Shown in pieces: positions 15,429 to 25,298 of a stretch of DNA of 64,000 bases (the first letter of the stretch is position 1; each line of letters opens with the position of its first letter). The notes beneath the pieces were generated by a model. That model was not told where the DNA came from, made no database searches, and saw nothing but the letters and a program-made list of their open reading frames with translations. The position numbers and the translations under genes are program-made. Location of the stretch: positions 1 to 64,000 of the forward strand of contig NZ_VDTC01000004.1 of the NCBI RefSeq assembly GCF_007672725.1, in the 5' to 3' direction. The DNA is from Corynebacterium aurimucosum ATCC 700975 (GTDB lineage Bacteria > Actinomycetota > Actinomycetes > Mycobacteriales > Mycobacteriaceae).

Positions 15429-16757
15429 GTGAACAAAGATACGTACGTCATGATGGTCGCAGGTGTCGCCGCCCTGGGTGGCCTGCTCTTTGGGTATGAC
15501 ACCGGAGTGATGTCCGGCGCCCTCCTCTTCGTGGGGCCGGAATTCGGCATGTCCGCCCACGAGGAGGGGCTGGTGACCTCGATGCTGTTGGTTGGGGCGG
15601 CTGTCGGCGCGCTGGCAGCTGGGCGAGTGGCGAGCATGATCGGGCGGCGTCGCACCCTCATCGCCGGTGGACTCATCTTCGTGGCTGGTTCCGTGTGGTG
15701 CGCGCTTTCAAGCTCGGCCGCTGAACTCGCTGCCGCCCGCACATTCCTCGGCGTGGCAGTGGGCGCGGTGTCGATCGTCTCCCCGATGTATATCTCCGAA
15801 ATCACCCCGGCGGCTGTGCGGGGCCGGATGGTCTCCCTCAATACGCTCATGATCGTCGTGGGGCAGCTGCTGGCGTATGGCGTGAACTCGCTGTTGGCTG
15901 CAAGCGGCAGCTGGCATTGGATGCTGGGGCTGGCCGCGGTCCCGGGCGCGGCGCTGGCGCTCGGCATGGTCTTCCTGCCCGATACCCCGGCATGGCTCGC
16001 GGCACAAGGGCGACCGCGTGAAGCTGCCGCGGTCAGCGCTCGGGTCGGTGCGCAGGGAGCGGAGCTGGAAACTGGCGCGCGGCCGAGCACGGGTGAATGG
16101 AACGCTGTGCGACGCCACCGCTGGATGCGCTGGGCCATCGCACTCGCCATGCTCATGGGCTTGACCCAGCAGATTACGGGCGTGAACGCCATCGTGTACT
16201 TTGCGCCCACGATGATGAACCAGGTGGGTATCTCCACCACTAACTCGGTATATACGTCGATGGTGATCGGTGCGGTGTCCGTCGTGGCGTGCCTCGTGGG
16301 CATGCGCGTGATTGACCGGCTGGGACGCCGCCGGCTGCTGTTGGCGGGCCTAGGCGGAAACGTGGTCTCGCTCGTGGTCCTCGCGGTGGACTATCATTTC
16401 GTCCATGACTCCATTCCGCTGGCCATGCTGTCGTTGGCGTGCATGGCGGCATTCATTGCCTTCCAACAGGCGGCGGTCTCCCCGGCCACGTGGTTGCTCA
16501 TGTCAGAAATCGTGCCGCCTGAGGTTCGAGGGGTGGGCATGGGAATCGCCGGGCTGGCGCTGTGGGTGAGTAACTGGGCGGTGGCGCAGTTCTTCTTGCC
16601 GGTGGTGGAGTGGCTCGGAGGTTCGCTGGCCTTTGGAATCTTCGCGGTCTTAGGCCTCGTTGCGGTGGGATATACCCGCGCACTCGTTCCGGAAACGGCG
16701 GGGGAGAGCCTCGAGGATGTTGCCGAGCAGCTGCGCTCCCGCTACTCCGAAAGCTGA
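15429..16757 (+). CDS. Sugar porter family MFS transporter
   Basis: A 442-residue, 12-helix transporter of the sugar porter family (xylose/galactose/inositol proton symporter type). Seen motifs are [13 protein letters not shown] in helix 1, [10 protein letters not shown] between helices 2 and 3, [17 protein letters not shown] in helix 7, [12 protein letters not shown] in the second half, and [12 protein letters not shown] at the C-terminus, all family hallmarks. QITGVNAI marks sugar-binding helix 7. The GTG start is preceded by AGGA and by a possible ACAATA -10. The gene is divergent from nadE with 36 bases between them. The substrate cannot be assigned. Confidence 0.92.
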   Translation: MNKDTYVMMVAGVAALGGLLFGYDTGVMSGALLFVGPEFGMSAHEEGLVTSMLLVGAAVGALAAGRVASMIGRRRTLIAGGLIFVAGSVWCALSSSAAELAAARTFLGVAVGAVSIVSPMYISEITPAAVRGRMVSLNTLMIVVGQLLAYGVNSLLAASGSWHWMLGLAAVPGAALALGMVFLPDTPAWLAAQGRPREAAAVSARVGAQGAELETGARPSTGEWNAVRRHRWMRWAIALAMLMGLTQQITGVNAIVYFAPTMMNQVGISTTNSVYTSMVIGAVSVVACLVGMRVIDRLGRRRLLLAGLGGNVVSLVVLAVDYHFVHDSIPLAMLSLACMAAFIAFQQAAVSPATWLLMSEIVPPEVRGVGMGIAGLALWVSNWAVAQFFLPVVEWLGGSLAFGIFAVLGLVAVGYTRALVPETAGESLEDVAEQLRSRYSES

Positions 16758-16880
16758 GTGTTTTGGTAATGACGCGCGTGTGGGGTAACATTTTTCCTCG
16801 TGTCATTGCTGGGTGTCTTCCCAGCTATGCTTTGAACTAATCAATCGCATCAAGATTGCGCATAACGAAAGGAGCGCCCG

Positions 16881-17003
16881 ATGAAGGTTCGCAAGTCGCT
16901 TCGGTCGCTGAAGAAGAAGCCGGGCGCCCAGGTTATTCGCCGCCACGGTAAGGTCTTCGTGATCAACAAGAAGGATCCGCGCTTCAAGGCTCGCCAGGGC
17001 TAA
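16881..17003 (+). CDS. rpmJ: 50S ribosomal protein L36, zinc-free form
   Basis: A 40-residue basic protein, [13 protein letters not shown] at the start and [10 protein letters not shown] at the end. This is the type lacking the four zinc-binding Cys/His ligands (the C-minus or YkgO-like form). It has a GAAAGGAG ribosome binding site and stands alone between an MFS gene and a lipase-like gene, rather than in the ribosomal operon. In many bacteria the zinc-free copy is induced under zinc shortage. No convincing Zur box is visible here. A TATGCT box about 55 bases upstream may be the -10. Confidence 0.95.
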   Translation: MKVRKSLRSLKKKPGAQVIRRHGKVFVINKKDPRFKARQG

Positions 17004-17022
17004 GAAACGAGTTTCCTCGTCT

Positions 17023-17058
17023 CCGCCTTCCCCGCTTTGTGGGGAGGGCGGATTTTTT
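17023..17058 (+). terminator. Intrinsic terminator of rpmJ
   Basis: CCGCCTTCCCC and GGGGAGGGCGG pair around a 7-base loop (one mismatch), followed by six T. Confidence 0.9.
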
Positions 17059-17093
17059 ATGCCCACGTGCCTGGGCAGATGCGATTTAATGAA

Positions 17094-17099
17094 TATAAT
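17094..17099 (+). promoter_or_regulatory. Consensus -10 box of the lipase-like gene
   Basis: A perfect TATAAT in an AT-rich patch, 54 bases before the ATG at 17153. No clear -35 is present, as is usual in corynebacteria. Confidence 0.55.
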
Positions 17100-17152
17100 T
17101 ATCGGGCGGACTTCAGCAGGGGTCCGAAAGATAGTTGAAAGAAAGAAGAATA

Positions 17153-18046
17153 ATGAAGAAGCGTCTCGTGGCGGCGGTGTGTGCTGCTGCAGTTGGGTTC
17201 ACTGTTCCGGTAGCTCATGCTGCGGACTTTGAGTTTGAAAGCTTGGCGGATTCCTCGCTGGGAATCAATGATCCCTCGTGCGAGCCGAGCGGCGAGGTGC
17301 GTGAGCCGGTGGTGCTTCTCCACGGCACGTCGGACAATTCCTCGACGTGGAACGAACTGATCCCGGTCCTGCAGGAGGAGGGGATGTGCGTGTGGGCCTT
17401 TGACTACGGCGCGGACGACGTGACGCTGCAGAATGCGAATCCTCGTGCCAAGGCGATTGCGGACTTGGATGAGTCTGCGCGCGAAATTGCAGGGCAGATT
17501 GATTACGTGCGCGAGGTGACCGGAAGCGACAAGGTTAATCTGGTGGGTCACTTGCAGGGTGGGCTGCACATCAAGACCTACACGCAGATGTACGGTTCGG
17601 CTGAGCACGTTTCCCACGCTGTGGCCATTGGTGGCAACCTCCATGGCACAACCCTCAACGGGATGGGCGAGGTTCTGGCCAAGATGATTGCGGCGATGCC
17701 ACACTTTGCTCGGTTCTTGGCGAGCTCTGCAGGCATCCAGCAAGTTGTCGGCTCCGAGTTCATGGAGAACCTCAACGCGCTGCCTGATACGGCGCCGGGG
17801 CCGCTCTATACCTCGATCTATTCGCCTGCCGACGTCACGGTGACCCCGAACTCTTCCTCCATGCTTACACCTGTCGACGGTGCCGACGTGGTCAACATCG
17901 ATCTAGGGGAGCTGTGCGGAGCGGAGCCGCTGCATCCGGACCTGCCGCGGGATCCCATGACGATGAGCCAGGTCCTCTTTGGTCTGACCCGCGAGGCGGG
18001 GCAAGGGGCTGATTCTGGAACCTGTGTCGAGCCAATGCTTGATTAG
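17153..18046 (+). CDS. Secreted alpha/beta-hydrolase (lipase class 2-like) lacking the nucleophile Ser
   Basis: A 297-residue exported protein with a Sec signal peptide (MKKRLVAAVC...VPVAHA, cleavage near residue 23). The fold resembles secreted triacylglycerol lipases of actinobacteria: the oxyanion region VVLLHGTSDNSSTW, an acid residue in IYSPADVTVTP (Asp227) and a His in LHPDLPRDP (His261). The nucleophile elbow, normally GHSQGG, reads GHLQGG. Codon 134 (17552-17554) is TTG, one base from the TCG serine codon. No frameshift or stop is seen. Either the enzyme is inactive, the protein has a non-hydrolytic role, or the base is a sequencing error. Four Cys suggest disulfides. Confidence 0.82.
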   Translation: MKKRLVAAVCAAAVGFTVPVAHAADFEFESLADSSLGINDPSCEPSGEVREPVVLLHGTSDNSSTWNELIPVLQEEGMCVWAFDYGADDVTLQNANPRAKAIADLDESAREIAGQIDYVREVTGSDKVNLVGHLQGGLHIKTYTQMYGSAEHVSHAVAIGGNLHGTTLNGMGEVLAKMIAAMPHFARFLASSAGIQQVVGSEFMENLNALPDTAPGPLYTSIYSPADVTVTPNSSSMLTPVDGADVVNIDLGELCGAEPLHPDLPRDPMTMSQVLFGLTREAGQGADSGTCVEPMLD

Positions 18047-18077
18047 ATTTCATTGGCAATAAAGGGGCCGGTATCGA

Positions 18078-18104
18078 GGGCGTGGCCTAGAGCCGTGCCC
18101 TTTT
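18078..18104 (+). terminator. Intrinsic terminator after the lipase-like gene
   Basis: GGGCGTGGC and GCCGTGCCC pair around CTAGA, using two G-T pairs, and are followed by TTTT. Confidence 0.65.
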
Positions 18105-18251
18105 GTGGACTTTGTCACAAACTAAGTGAATCTTCGGTAAACGTGCAGGGAATATCAACGGTGTAGTTACCGCCGTGGGGACGGGCGGAGTGATGGGGTG
18201 TCAACATGTGGGGTCGGGCCAAGTTACATCCTGGGAATACCAGGCATGTAA

Positions 18252-18299
18252 CTACTACATGTAGTGCTAGTTGCGGGGTGCGGGCACAAAGTATAGTGT
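18252..18299 (+). promoter_or_regulatory. Pair of NrdR boxes upstream of nrdHIE
   Basis: Two 16-base sites resemble the NrdR consensus ACACWATATNTAGTGT. Box 1 at 18252-18267 ends in TGTAGTGC and box 2 at 18284-18299 ends in TATAGTGT. Their starts are exactly 32 bases apart, three helical turns, which is the spacing required for cooperative NrdR binding. Box 2 contains TATAGT (18292-18297), a probable -10, so NrdR would occlude the promoter when dATP is high. The nrdH ATG is 132 bases further down, and no gene is seen in the rest of 18105-18431. Confidence 0.75.
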
Positions 18300-18431
18300 C
18301 GTTGATGTTGCTTGAACGGCGGTCCGATATCGCTGTTCAGAGCCTGTGGGCAGAGCCGTTGAACGCTCTGCCAGTATCGAATTCAACAGTCACTCCGCGT
18401 GTAGCGCCGAAGGAAGCCAAAGGAACGTCAC

Positions 18432-18671
18432 ATGAGCATCACTGTCTACACTAAGCCCGCTTGCGTCCAGTGCAACGCCACCAAGAAGGCTCTCGACCGT
18501 GCTGGTCTCGAGTACGAGTTGGTGGATATCTCCCTCGATGATGATGCCCGCGACTATGTCATGGCCCTCGGATACGTCCAAGCGCCGGTCGTGGAAGCGC
18601 ACGGCGAGCACTGGTCCGGCTTCCGCCCGGATCGCATCAAGGCCCTCACTGCGATGGTGGCGAGCGCCTAG
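18432..18671 (+). CDS. nrdH: Glutaredoxin-like protein NrdH
   Basis: A 79-residue thioredoxin-fold protein with the redox site CVQC (in YTKPACVQCNATKKAL) and the C-terminal WSGFRPDRI segment that defines NrdH. It hands electrons from thioredoxin reductase to class Ib ribonucleotide reductase. It is the first gene of nrdH-nrdI-nrdE. Confidence 0.95.
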   Translation: MSITVYTKPACVQCNATKKALDRAGLEYELVDISLDDDARDYVMALGYVQAPVVEAHGEHWSGFRPDRIKALTAMVASA

Positions 18672-18680
18672 GTTAACGCC

Positions 18681-19106
18681 ATGTTGGTCGTGTATTTCTC
18701 TTCCGCTACGGAAAACACCCACCGCTTCGTCGAGAAGCTCGGCCTTCCCAGCGCACGCATCCCGCTGCGTCTTAATGACGAGCCCCTCACCGTGAATGAA
18801 CCTTATGTCTTGGTCTGCCCGACATACGGGGGAGGGGCGTCGATAAGCGGGCAGAACACGCGGCCTGTACCCAAACAAGTCATTCGTTTCCTGAATGATG
18901 AACACAACCGCAGCTTCATTCGCGCCGTTGTAGCCGGAGGAAACAGTAACTTCGGCAGTGACTTTGGCAAGGCGGGTGACGTCATCGCCGCCAAGTGTAA
19001 GGTTCCTTATGTGTATCGCTTCGAGCTTCTCGGAACCGAGGAAGATGTCACAATTTGCCGTGAAGGCCTCCTGGCCAACGCGGCAGCTTTAGGTTTAGCC
19101 GCCTAA
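18681..19106 (+). CDS. nrdI: NrdI flavodoxin-like protein
   Basis: A 141-residue FMN protein with the NrdI motifs [17 protein letters not shown] at the N-terminus and [24 protein letters not shown] in the middle. It supplies the oxidant used to assemble the Mn(III)2-tyrosyl radical cofactor in NrdF. It starts nine bases after the nrdH stop in the same operon. Confidence 0.95.
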   Translation: MLVVYFSSATENTHRFVEKLGLPSARIPLRLNDEPLTVNEPYVLVCPTYGGGASISGQNTRPVPKQVIRFLNDEHNRSFIRAVVAGGNSNFGSDFGKAGDVIAAKCKVPYVYRFELLGTEEDVTICREGLLANAAALGLAA

Positions 19107-19159
19107 AGCCTCATCCGTACTATTTCGTCTCTCCATTTCGCCATAGCAAAGAAAGGCCC

Positions 19160-21331
19160 GTGAACGTCGTGACCACGCAACTGGGTAAGACCGTCGCCGA
19201 ACCTGTGAAGCCGGCCGAGCAACTGGATTATCATGCACTTAACGCGCTGCTGAACTTGTATGACGAGAACGGCAACATTCAGTTCGACAAGGACCGCGAG
19301 GCCGCGAACCAATTCTTCCTCCAGCACGTCAACCAGAACACTGTCTACTTCCACGACTTGGAAGAGAAGATGCGCTACCTGGTGGAAAACAAGTACTACG
19401 AGCCAGAGCTCATCGAGCAGTACGACTTCGAATTCATCAAATCCCTGTTCAAGCGTGCCTATGCCTTTAAGTTCCGTTTTAAGACCTTCCTTGGCGCCTA
19501 CAAGTACTACACGTCGTACACCCTGAAGACCTTCGACGGCCGCCGCTACCTCGAGCGCTTCGAAGACCGCGTGTCCATGACCGCACTCTTCTTGGCTGAT
19601 GGTGACACGGAGGTGGCTGAGCATCTCGTGGATGAAATCATGACAGGCCGCTTCCAGCCGGCTACCCCGACCTTCCTCAACGCCGGCAAGGCCCAGCGTG
19701 GCGAGCTGGTGTCCTGCTTCCTGTTGCGTATTGAGGACAACATGGAGTCGATTGGGCGCTCTATTAACTCCGCTCTGCAGCTGTCCAAACGCGGCGGCGG
19801 CGTGGCCCTGTTGCTGTCCAACATCCGTGAATCTGGCGCGCCCATCAAGCACATCGAGAACCAGTCTTCCGGCGTCATCCCCGTGATGAAGCTGTTGGAG
19901 GATTCCTTCTCCTATGCCAACCAGCTGGGCGCTCGCCAGGGCGCTGGTGCGGTGTACCTCAATGCGCACCACCCGGACATCATGAGCTTCCTTGACACCA
20001 AGCGTGAGAATGCGGACGAGAAGATCCGTATCAAGACCCTTTCGCTTGGCATCGTGATCCCCGACATCACCTTCGAGCTGGCAAAGCGTAACGATGACAT
20101 GTACCTGTTCAGCCCGTACGATGTCGAGCGCGTCTACGGCAAGGCCTTCGGCGATATTTCCATCACCGAGCACTACGAAGAGATGGTCGAGGATCCGCGT
20201 ATCCGCAAGAAGAAGATCAACGCTCGCCACTTCTTCCAGACCGTCGCGGAGCTGCAGTTCGAGTCCGGTTACCCGTACATCATGTTCGAGGACACCGTGA
20301 ACCGCGCCAACCCGGTCAAGACCGGGCGCATCAACATGTCGAACCTGTGCTCCGAGATTCTGCAGGTGAACGCCCCGTCAGAGCTTAACGACGACCTTAC
20401 CTACAAGACCTTGGGTAGCGATATTTCCTGCAACCTTGGCTCCCTCAATATCGCGGCTACCATGGATTCCCCGGACTTCGCCTTGACAGTGGAAACCGCT
20501 ATCCGTGGCTTGACGGCTGTGTCGGACAAGACCTCTATCGACTCCGTTCCCTCCGTGCGCAAGGGCAACGATGATTCCCACGCGATTGGCCTGGGGCAGA
20601 TGAACCTGCACGGTTACCTTGGCCGCGAGCACATTGAGTACGGCTCCGATGAAGGCTTGGACTTCACCAACGCTTACTTCGCCGCCATCATGTACGCCGC
20701 GTTGCGTGCGTCCAACAAGCTGGCCCGCGAGCGTGGCGAGTACTTCACCGAGTTCCCCGAGTCTGACTATGCCAGCGGTGAGTTCTTCGACCGTTATGAT
20801 CCGGCTGACTTTGCTCCGCGCACGGAAAAGGTCAAGGAGCTCTTCGCTAAGTCCTCGATTCACACCCCGTCGGCGGAGGAGTGGGCTGCGCTGAAGGCGG
20901 ACGTCGCCAAGCACGGCATCTACAACCGCAACCTGCAGGCAGTGCCGCCGACCGGATCGATTTCGTACATCAACAACTCGACGTCCTCGATTCACCCGAT
21001 CGCCTCCAAGATTGAAATCCGCAAGGAAGGCAAGATTGGCCGCGTCTACTATCCGGCGCCGCACATGGACAACGACAACCTGGAGTACTTCAAGGACTCC
21101 TATGAGATCGGCTACGAGAAGATCATCGACACCTACGCCGAGGCCACGAAGTACGTTGACCAAGGTCTGTCGCTGACGCTGTTCTTCAAGGACACCGCCA
21201 CTACCCGCGATATCAACCGCGCCCAGATCTACGCATGGCGAAAGGGTATTAAGACCCTCTACTACATCCGCCTGCGCCAGATGGCTCTGGAGGGAACCGA
21301 GGTTGAGGGCTGCGTTTCCTGCATGCTCTAG
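19160..21331 (+). CDS. nrdE: Class Ib ribonucleotide reductase alpha subunit
   Basis: A 723-residue catalytic subunit that reduces ribonucleoside diphosphates. The N-terminus lacks the long ATP-cone of class Ia. [20 protein letters not shown] carries an active-site Cys, NMSNLCSEI includes the catalytic Asn-Cys-Glu set, and the C-terminal tail EGCVSCML holds the Cys pair re-reduced by NrdH. The GTG start follows AAGAAAGG. It is the last gene of nrdHIE; nrdF lies separately, about 830 bases on, beyond a minus-strand regulator. Confidence 0.96.
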   Translation: MNVVTTQLGKTVAEPVKPAEQLDYHALNALLNLYDENGNIQFDKDREAANQFFLQHVNQNTVYFHDLEEKMRYLVENKYYEPELIEQYDFEFIKSLFKRAYAFKFRFKTFLGAYKYYTSYTLKTFDGRRYLERFEDRVSMTALFLADGDTEVAEHLVDEIMTGRFQPATPTFLNAGKAQRGELVSCFLLRIEDNMESIGRSINSALQLSKRGGGVALLLSNIRESGAPIKHIENQSSGVIPVMKLLEDSFSYANQLGARQGAGAVYLNAHHPDIMSFLDTKRENADEKIRIKTLSLGIVIPDITFELAKRNDDMYLFSPYDVERVYGKAFGDISITEHYEEMVEDPRIRKKKINARHFFQTVAELQFESGYPYIMFEDTVNRANPVKTGRINMSNLCSEILQVNAPSELNDDLTYKTLGSDISCNLGSLNIAATMDSPDFALTVETAIRGLTAVSDKTSIDSVPSVRKGNDDSHAIGLGQMNLHGYLGREHIEYGSDEGLDFTNAYFAAIMYAALRASNKLARERGEYFTEFPESDYASGEFFDRYDPADFAPRTEKVKELFAKSSIHTPSAEEWAALKADVAKHGIYNRNLQAVPPTGSISYINNSTSSIHPIASKIEIRKEGKIGRVYYPAPHMDNDNLEYFKDSYEIGYEKIIDTYAEATKYVDQGLSLTLFFKDTATTRDINRAQIYAWRKGIKTLYYIRLRQMALEGTEVEGCVSCML

Positions 21332-21337
21332 TTCTTG

Positions 21338-22027
21338 TTAGTCCTTGTTCGCACGCGCCTCAATTAGGATGGCGCGTGCGATTTTTTCTGCCTCGGGGGA
21401 GTCGCCGCGGTGGATTGCTTCCGCTAGGTCCAGGTGGCGCTGTTCGGTGCCGGCCGTGGGGTTGCGTTTGCGGGAGCCAAAGAGGGAACGCCCGCGCACC
21501 ATGGACAGCAGATAGGGGCTGAGAGCTGAAAACATCTCATTGCCCGAGGCATGGAGAACCATGGCATGAAAACGCAGGTCGGTAGCGAGGTGCTCACCGA
21601 CGCGCCGCGTTGGCGTGTCTTGGAGGCGTTGGGCCAGCTCTAAGATCTCTTCCTTGTCTTCTTGGGACGCATGCAGCGCAGCGAGGCCGGCGGCGACGGG
21701 CTCGATGGCAAGGCGCAGTTCGTTGAGTGAGGAGCGCTGCCTGTCGCGGGATTTCTCTGAGCTCAGGCGCCACGAAATGATGGCGGGATCATAGACCGCC
21801 CACTCGCTGATGGGGAGCACCGTGATACCTACGCGGCGTGAAGAAGAGACCATGCCTAAGTGCTCTAGTGCGCGCATTGCCTCGCGGGCTACGGTTCGGG
21901 AAACTCCGAAACGCGCGCAGAGATCGGTGAGTGTAAAACGCTCACCGGCGGCAAGGGTGCCGCTGACGATGTCGGCGCCCATGGTGTCTAGAACGGTGCT
22001 GAGTAGGGGAGCGGAGGGCTCAGTCAC
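21338..22027 (-). CDS. gntR1: GntR family (FCD/FadR subfamily) regulator, GntR1-like
   Basis: A 229-residue regulator. The winged helix at about 15-75 contains FTLTDLCARFGVSRTVAREAMRALEHLGMV, and an FCD all-helical effector domain (about 95-225) has the expected Asp/His metal-ligand positions (DLRFHAMVLHASGN, EQRHLDLAEAI). In C. glutamicum GntR1, a gluconate-responsive repressor of gluconate catabolism, is encoded between nrdE and nrdF, and the same position here makes that the best assignment. The GTG start at 22027 begins the domain with the spacing expected; upstream in-frame codons would cross the nrdF promoter. A TATACT box at 22077-22082 on the minus strand may be its -10. Confidence 0.8.
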   Translation of the reverse strand: MTEPSAPLLSTVLDTMGADIVSGTLAAGERFTLTDLCARFGVSRTVAREAMRALEHLGMVSSSRRVGITVLPISEWAVYDPAIISWRLSSEKSRDRQRSSLNELRLAIEPVAAGLAALHASQEDKEEILELAQRLQDTPTRRVGEHLATDLRFHAMVLHASGNEMFSALSPYLLSMVRGRSLFGSRKRNPTAGTEQRHLDLAEAIHRGDSPEAEKIARAILIEARANKD

Positions 22028-22150
22028 GGGGAGCCGGTACCTCCATCGACATTCGGGGGCGTGTGAACAGGGCTTAAGTATAAAACACGCAGGAATTTTG
22101 GCCCCTAGTTTTACCGGGTACCATGGCACCAGACTCACAATAACTAGTAA

Positions 22151-23155
<1,005 letters not shown>

Positions 23156-23292
23156 GTAGCATCCACTGCCACGCCGCACCTCCTAGAACGATCAACCGAA
23201 AGTTTGATTCTTTCAGGGGGTGCGTTTTCGGGTTTTAGGGGCCGACACACCCGACCATCTGTGTTCTAGATCACCGCCTGGTGGGGCATGGC

Positions 23293-23330
23293 GTGGCAGG
23301 TCTGCCACGTACAAGGGGTTATCCGGATAA
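23293..23330. promoter_or_regulatory. Two palindromes in the long ctaD leader region
   Basis: The 339 bases between nrdF and ctaD hold no gene. They contain a 7-bp inverted repeat GTGGCAG-GT-CTGCCAC (23293-23308) and a perfect 12-base palindrome TTATCCGGATAA (23319-23330), followed at about 23390 by an AT-rich TAATATAAGG stretch that could be a -10. Both palindromes may be regulator sites for cytochrome oxidase expression; the regulator is not identified. No other element is evident before the AGGAGG of ctaD. Confidence 0.4.
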
Positions 23331-23494
23331 AACGGGGCTAACAAGGGCTATGGGGAATATCAGAGCGCTGGAAATTTGGCCCTGAGGTGCCCTAATATAA
23401 GGCGAGTAAACCTAGGTGTTTAATCACTGGGCGTGTGGCGCGATAAAACGCGTGATACCGATGTGGTTAGACGCTTGTTCTTCAGGAGGATTTT

Positions 23495-25186
23495 ATGACC
23501 GCTGTGGCGCCACGGCTCGACGATTACGTCGCGCCTACACGTCCGGAGCCGACTGGTAACGCAAAGACCGGTTCCAAGGCGTGGATGTTGCTAACCACCA
23601 CCGACCACAAGCAGCTGGGCATCATGTACATGATCATGGCCTTCAGCTTCTTCTTCCTCGGTGGCTTCATGGCTCTGCTGCTTCGCGCTGAGCTTTTCAC
23701 CCCAGGATTGCAGTTCCTGTCCAACGAGCAGTTCAACCAGCTCTTCACCATGCACGGCACCGTCATGCTGCTGCTGTTTGCAACACCAGTGGTGTGGGCA
23801 TTCGGTAACTATGTTCTGCCCCTGCAGATTGGCGCACCGGATGTGGCCTTCCCGCGTCTGAACGCTTTCGGTTTCTGGATTACCCTGACCGGCGGCGTCG
23901 TGATGCTCGCGGGCTTCTTGACCCCGGGCGGCGCTGCTGACTTCGGCTGGACCATGTACGTCCCGCTGTCTGACTCGGTTCACACCCCGGGTATCGGCGC
24001 CGACATGTGGATCGTCGGCGTGGGCGCTACCGGTGTCGGTACCATTGCTTCCGCCATCAACATGATCACCACGGTCCTCACCCTGCGTGCACCGGGCATG
24101 ACCATGTTCCGTCTGCCGGTCTTCACCTGGGCAGTGTTTACCGCATCTGTCATCGTTCTGATGATCTTCCCGCTGCTGACCGCTGCGGCGCTGGGTGTTC
24201 TTTATGACCGCAAGCTGGGCGGCCACATCTTCGACTCCGCCAACGGCGGCGGCATCCTGTGGCAGCACCTCTTCTGGTTCTTCGGCCACCCGGAGGTCTA
24301 CGTCCTGGCACTCCCGTTCTTCGGCATCATCTCTGAGGTTGTCCCGGTCTTCGCTCGCAAGCCGGTCTTCGGCTACATCGGTCTGGTCTTCGCCCTGCTG
24401 GCAATCGGTGCGCTGTCCATGGCCGTGTGGGCTCACCACATGTTCGTGACCGGTGCTATTCTGCTGCCGTTCTTCTCCTTCATGACCTTCCTCATTGCGG
24501 TTCCGACCGGCGTGAAGTTCTTCAACTGGGTCGGCACCATGTGGAAGGGCCACATCACCTGGGATACCCCGATGATCTTCGCCATGGGCTTCCTGGCAAC
24601 CTTCCTCTTCGGCGGCATGACCGGTATTATGCTGGCCTCCCCGGCACTGGACTTCCACCTTGCTGAGTCCTACTTCTTGATTGCTCACTTCCACTACACC
24701 CTCTTCGGCACCGTGGTGTTCTCCGCCTTCGCTGGCCTGTACTTCTGGTTCCCGAAGATGACCGGCCGCATGCTCGATGAGCGCCTGGGCAAGATTCACT
24801 TCTGGCTGACCTTCATCGGCTTCCACGGCACCTTCCTGGTTCAGCACTGGGTGGGCAACATGGGTATGCCGCGTCGTTACGCCGACTACCTGGAGTCTGA
24901 TGGCTTCACGGTCTTCAACCAGATTTCCACCATCTTCTCCTTCGTCCTCGGCGCCTCGGTTATCCCGCTGATTTGGAACGTCTTCAAGTCCTGGCGCTAC
25001 GGTGAGATCGTCACCGTGGACGATCCGTGGGGCTATGGCAACTCCCTCGAGTGGGCCACCTCCTGCCCGCCGCCGCGCCACAACTTCGTGTCGCTGCCGC
25101 GCATTCGTTCCGAGCGCCCGGCCTTCGAGCTGCACTACCCGCACATGGTTAAGCGCATTCGCGAGGAAGCACACGTCGGCCACTAA
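23495..25186 (+). CDS. ctaD: Cytochrome c oxidase (aa3 type) subunit I
   Basis: A 563-residue, 12-helix haem-copper oxidase subunit I. Copper and haem ligands are seen in [19 protein letters not shown] (His and the His-Tyr crosslink site), WAHHMFVTG (two CuB His) and [15 protein letters not shown] (haem ligands). The proton channel region [25 protein letters not shown] is intact. It reduces O2 to water in the cytochrome bc1-aa3 branch. The gene stands alone, as in other corynebacteria where subunits II and III are elsewhere. A strong AGGAGG precedes the ATG and a strong terminator follows. Confidence 0.97.
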   Translation: MTAVAPRLDDYVAPTRPEPTGNAKTGSKAWMLLTTTDHKQLGIMYMIMAFSFFFLGGFMALLLRAELFTPGLQFLSNEQFNQLFTMHGTVMLLLFATPVVWAFGNYVLPLQIGAPDVAFPRLNAFGFWITLTGGVVMLAGFLTPGGAADFGWTMYVPLSDSVHTPGIGADMWIVGVGATGVGTIASAINMITTVLTLRAPGMTMFRLPVFTWAVFTASVIVLMIFPLLTAAALGVLYDRKLGGHIFDSANGGGILWQHLFWFFGHPEVYVLALPFFGIISEVVPVFARKPVFGYIGLVFALLAIGALSMAVWAHHMFVTGAILLPFFSFMTFLIAVPTGVKFFNWVGTMWKGHITWDTPMIFAMGFLATFLFGGMTGIMLASPALDFHLAESYFLIAHFHYTLFGTVVFSAFAGLYFWFPKMTGRMLDERLGKIHFWLTFIGFHGTFLVQHWVGNMGMPRRYADYLESDGFTVFNQISTIFSFVLGASVIPLIWNVFKSWRYGEIVTVDDPWGYGNSLEWATSCPPPRHNFVSLPRIRSERPAFELHYPHMVKRIREEAHVGH

Positions 25187-25211
25187 GCACTCACTAGCTG
25201 AGTACTCCTGA

Positions 25212-25253
25212 AAACGCCGCCTCCCCATCACTGCGATGGGGAGGCGGCGTTTG
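25212..25253 (+). terminator. Strong intrinsic terminator of ctaD
   Basis: AAACGCCGCCTCCCCATC pairs perfectly with GATGGGGAGGCGGCGTTT around ACTGC(A), an 18-bp stem flanked by A and T runs that would work in both directions. Confidence 0.93.
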
Positions 25254-25285
25254 CCGTAGGTGAAAAGGTCACGAACGTGGTGTGA

Positions 25286-25291
25286 GATAAT
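25286..25291 (+). promoter_or_regulatory. -10 box for a leaderless serB mRNA
   Basis: GATAAT is followed by seven bases and the GTG at 25299. No ribosome binding site is present. Confidence 0.5.
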
Positions 25292-25298
25292 AAGCCCC

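Noticed and set aside
23591..25231. A 546-codon minus-strand open frame opposite ctaD
   Set aside because: Composition is His/Glu/Gln-rich and low complexity, and the plus strand encodes a fully conserved oxidase subunit. Also it would read through the ctaD terminator.
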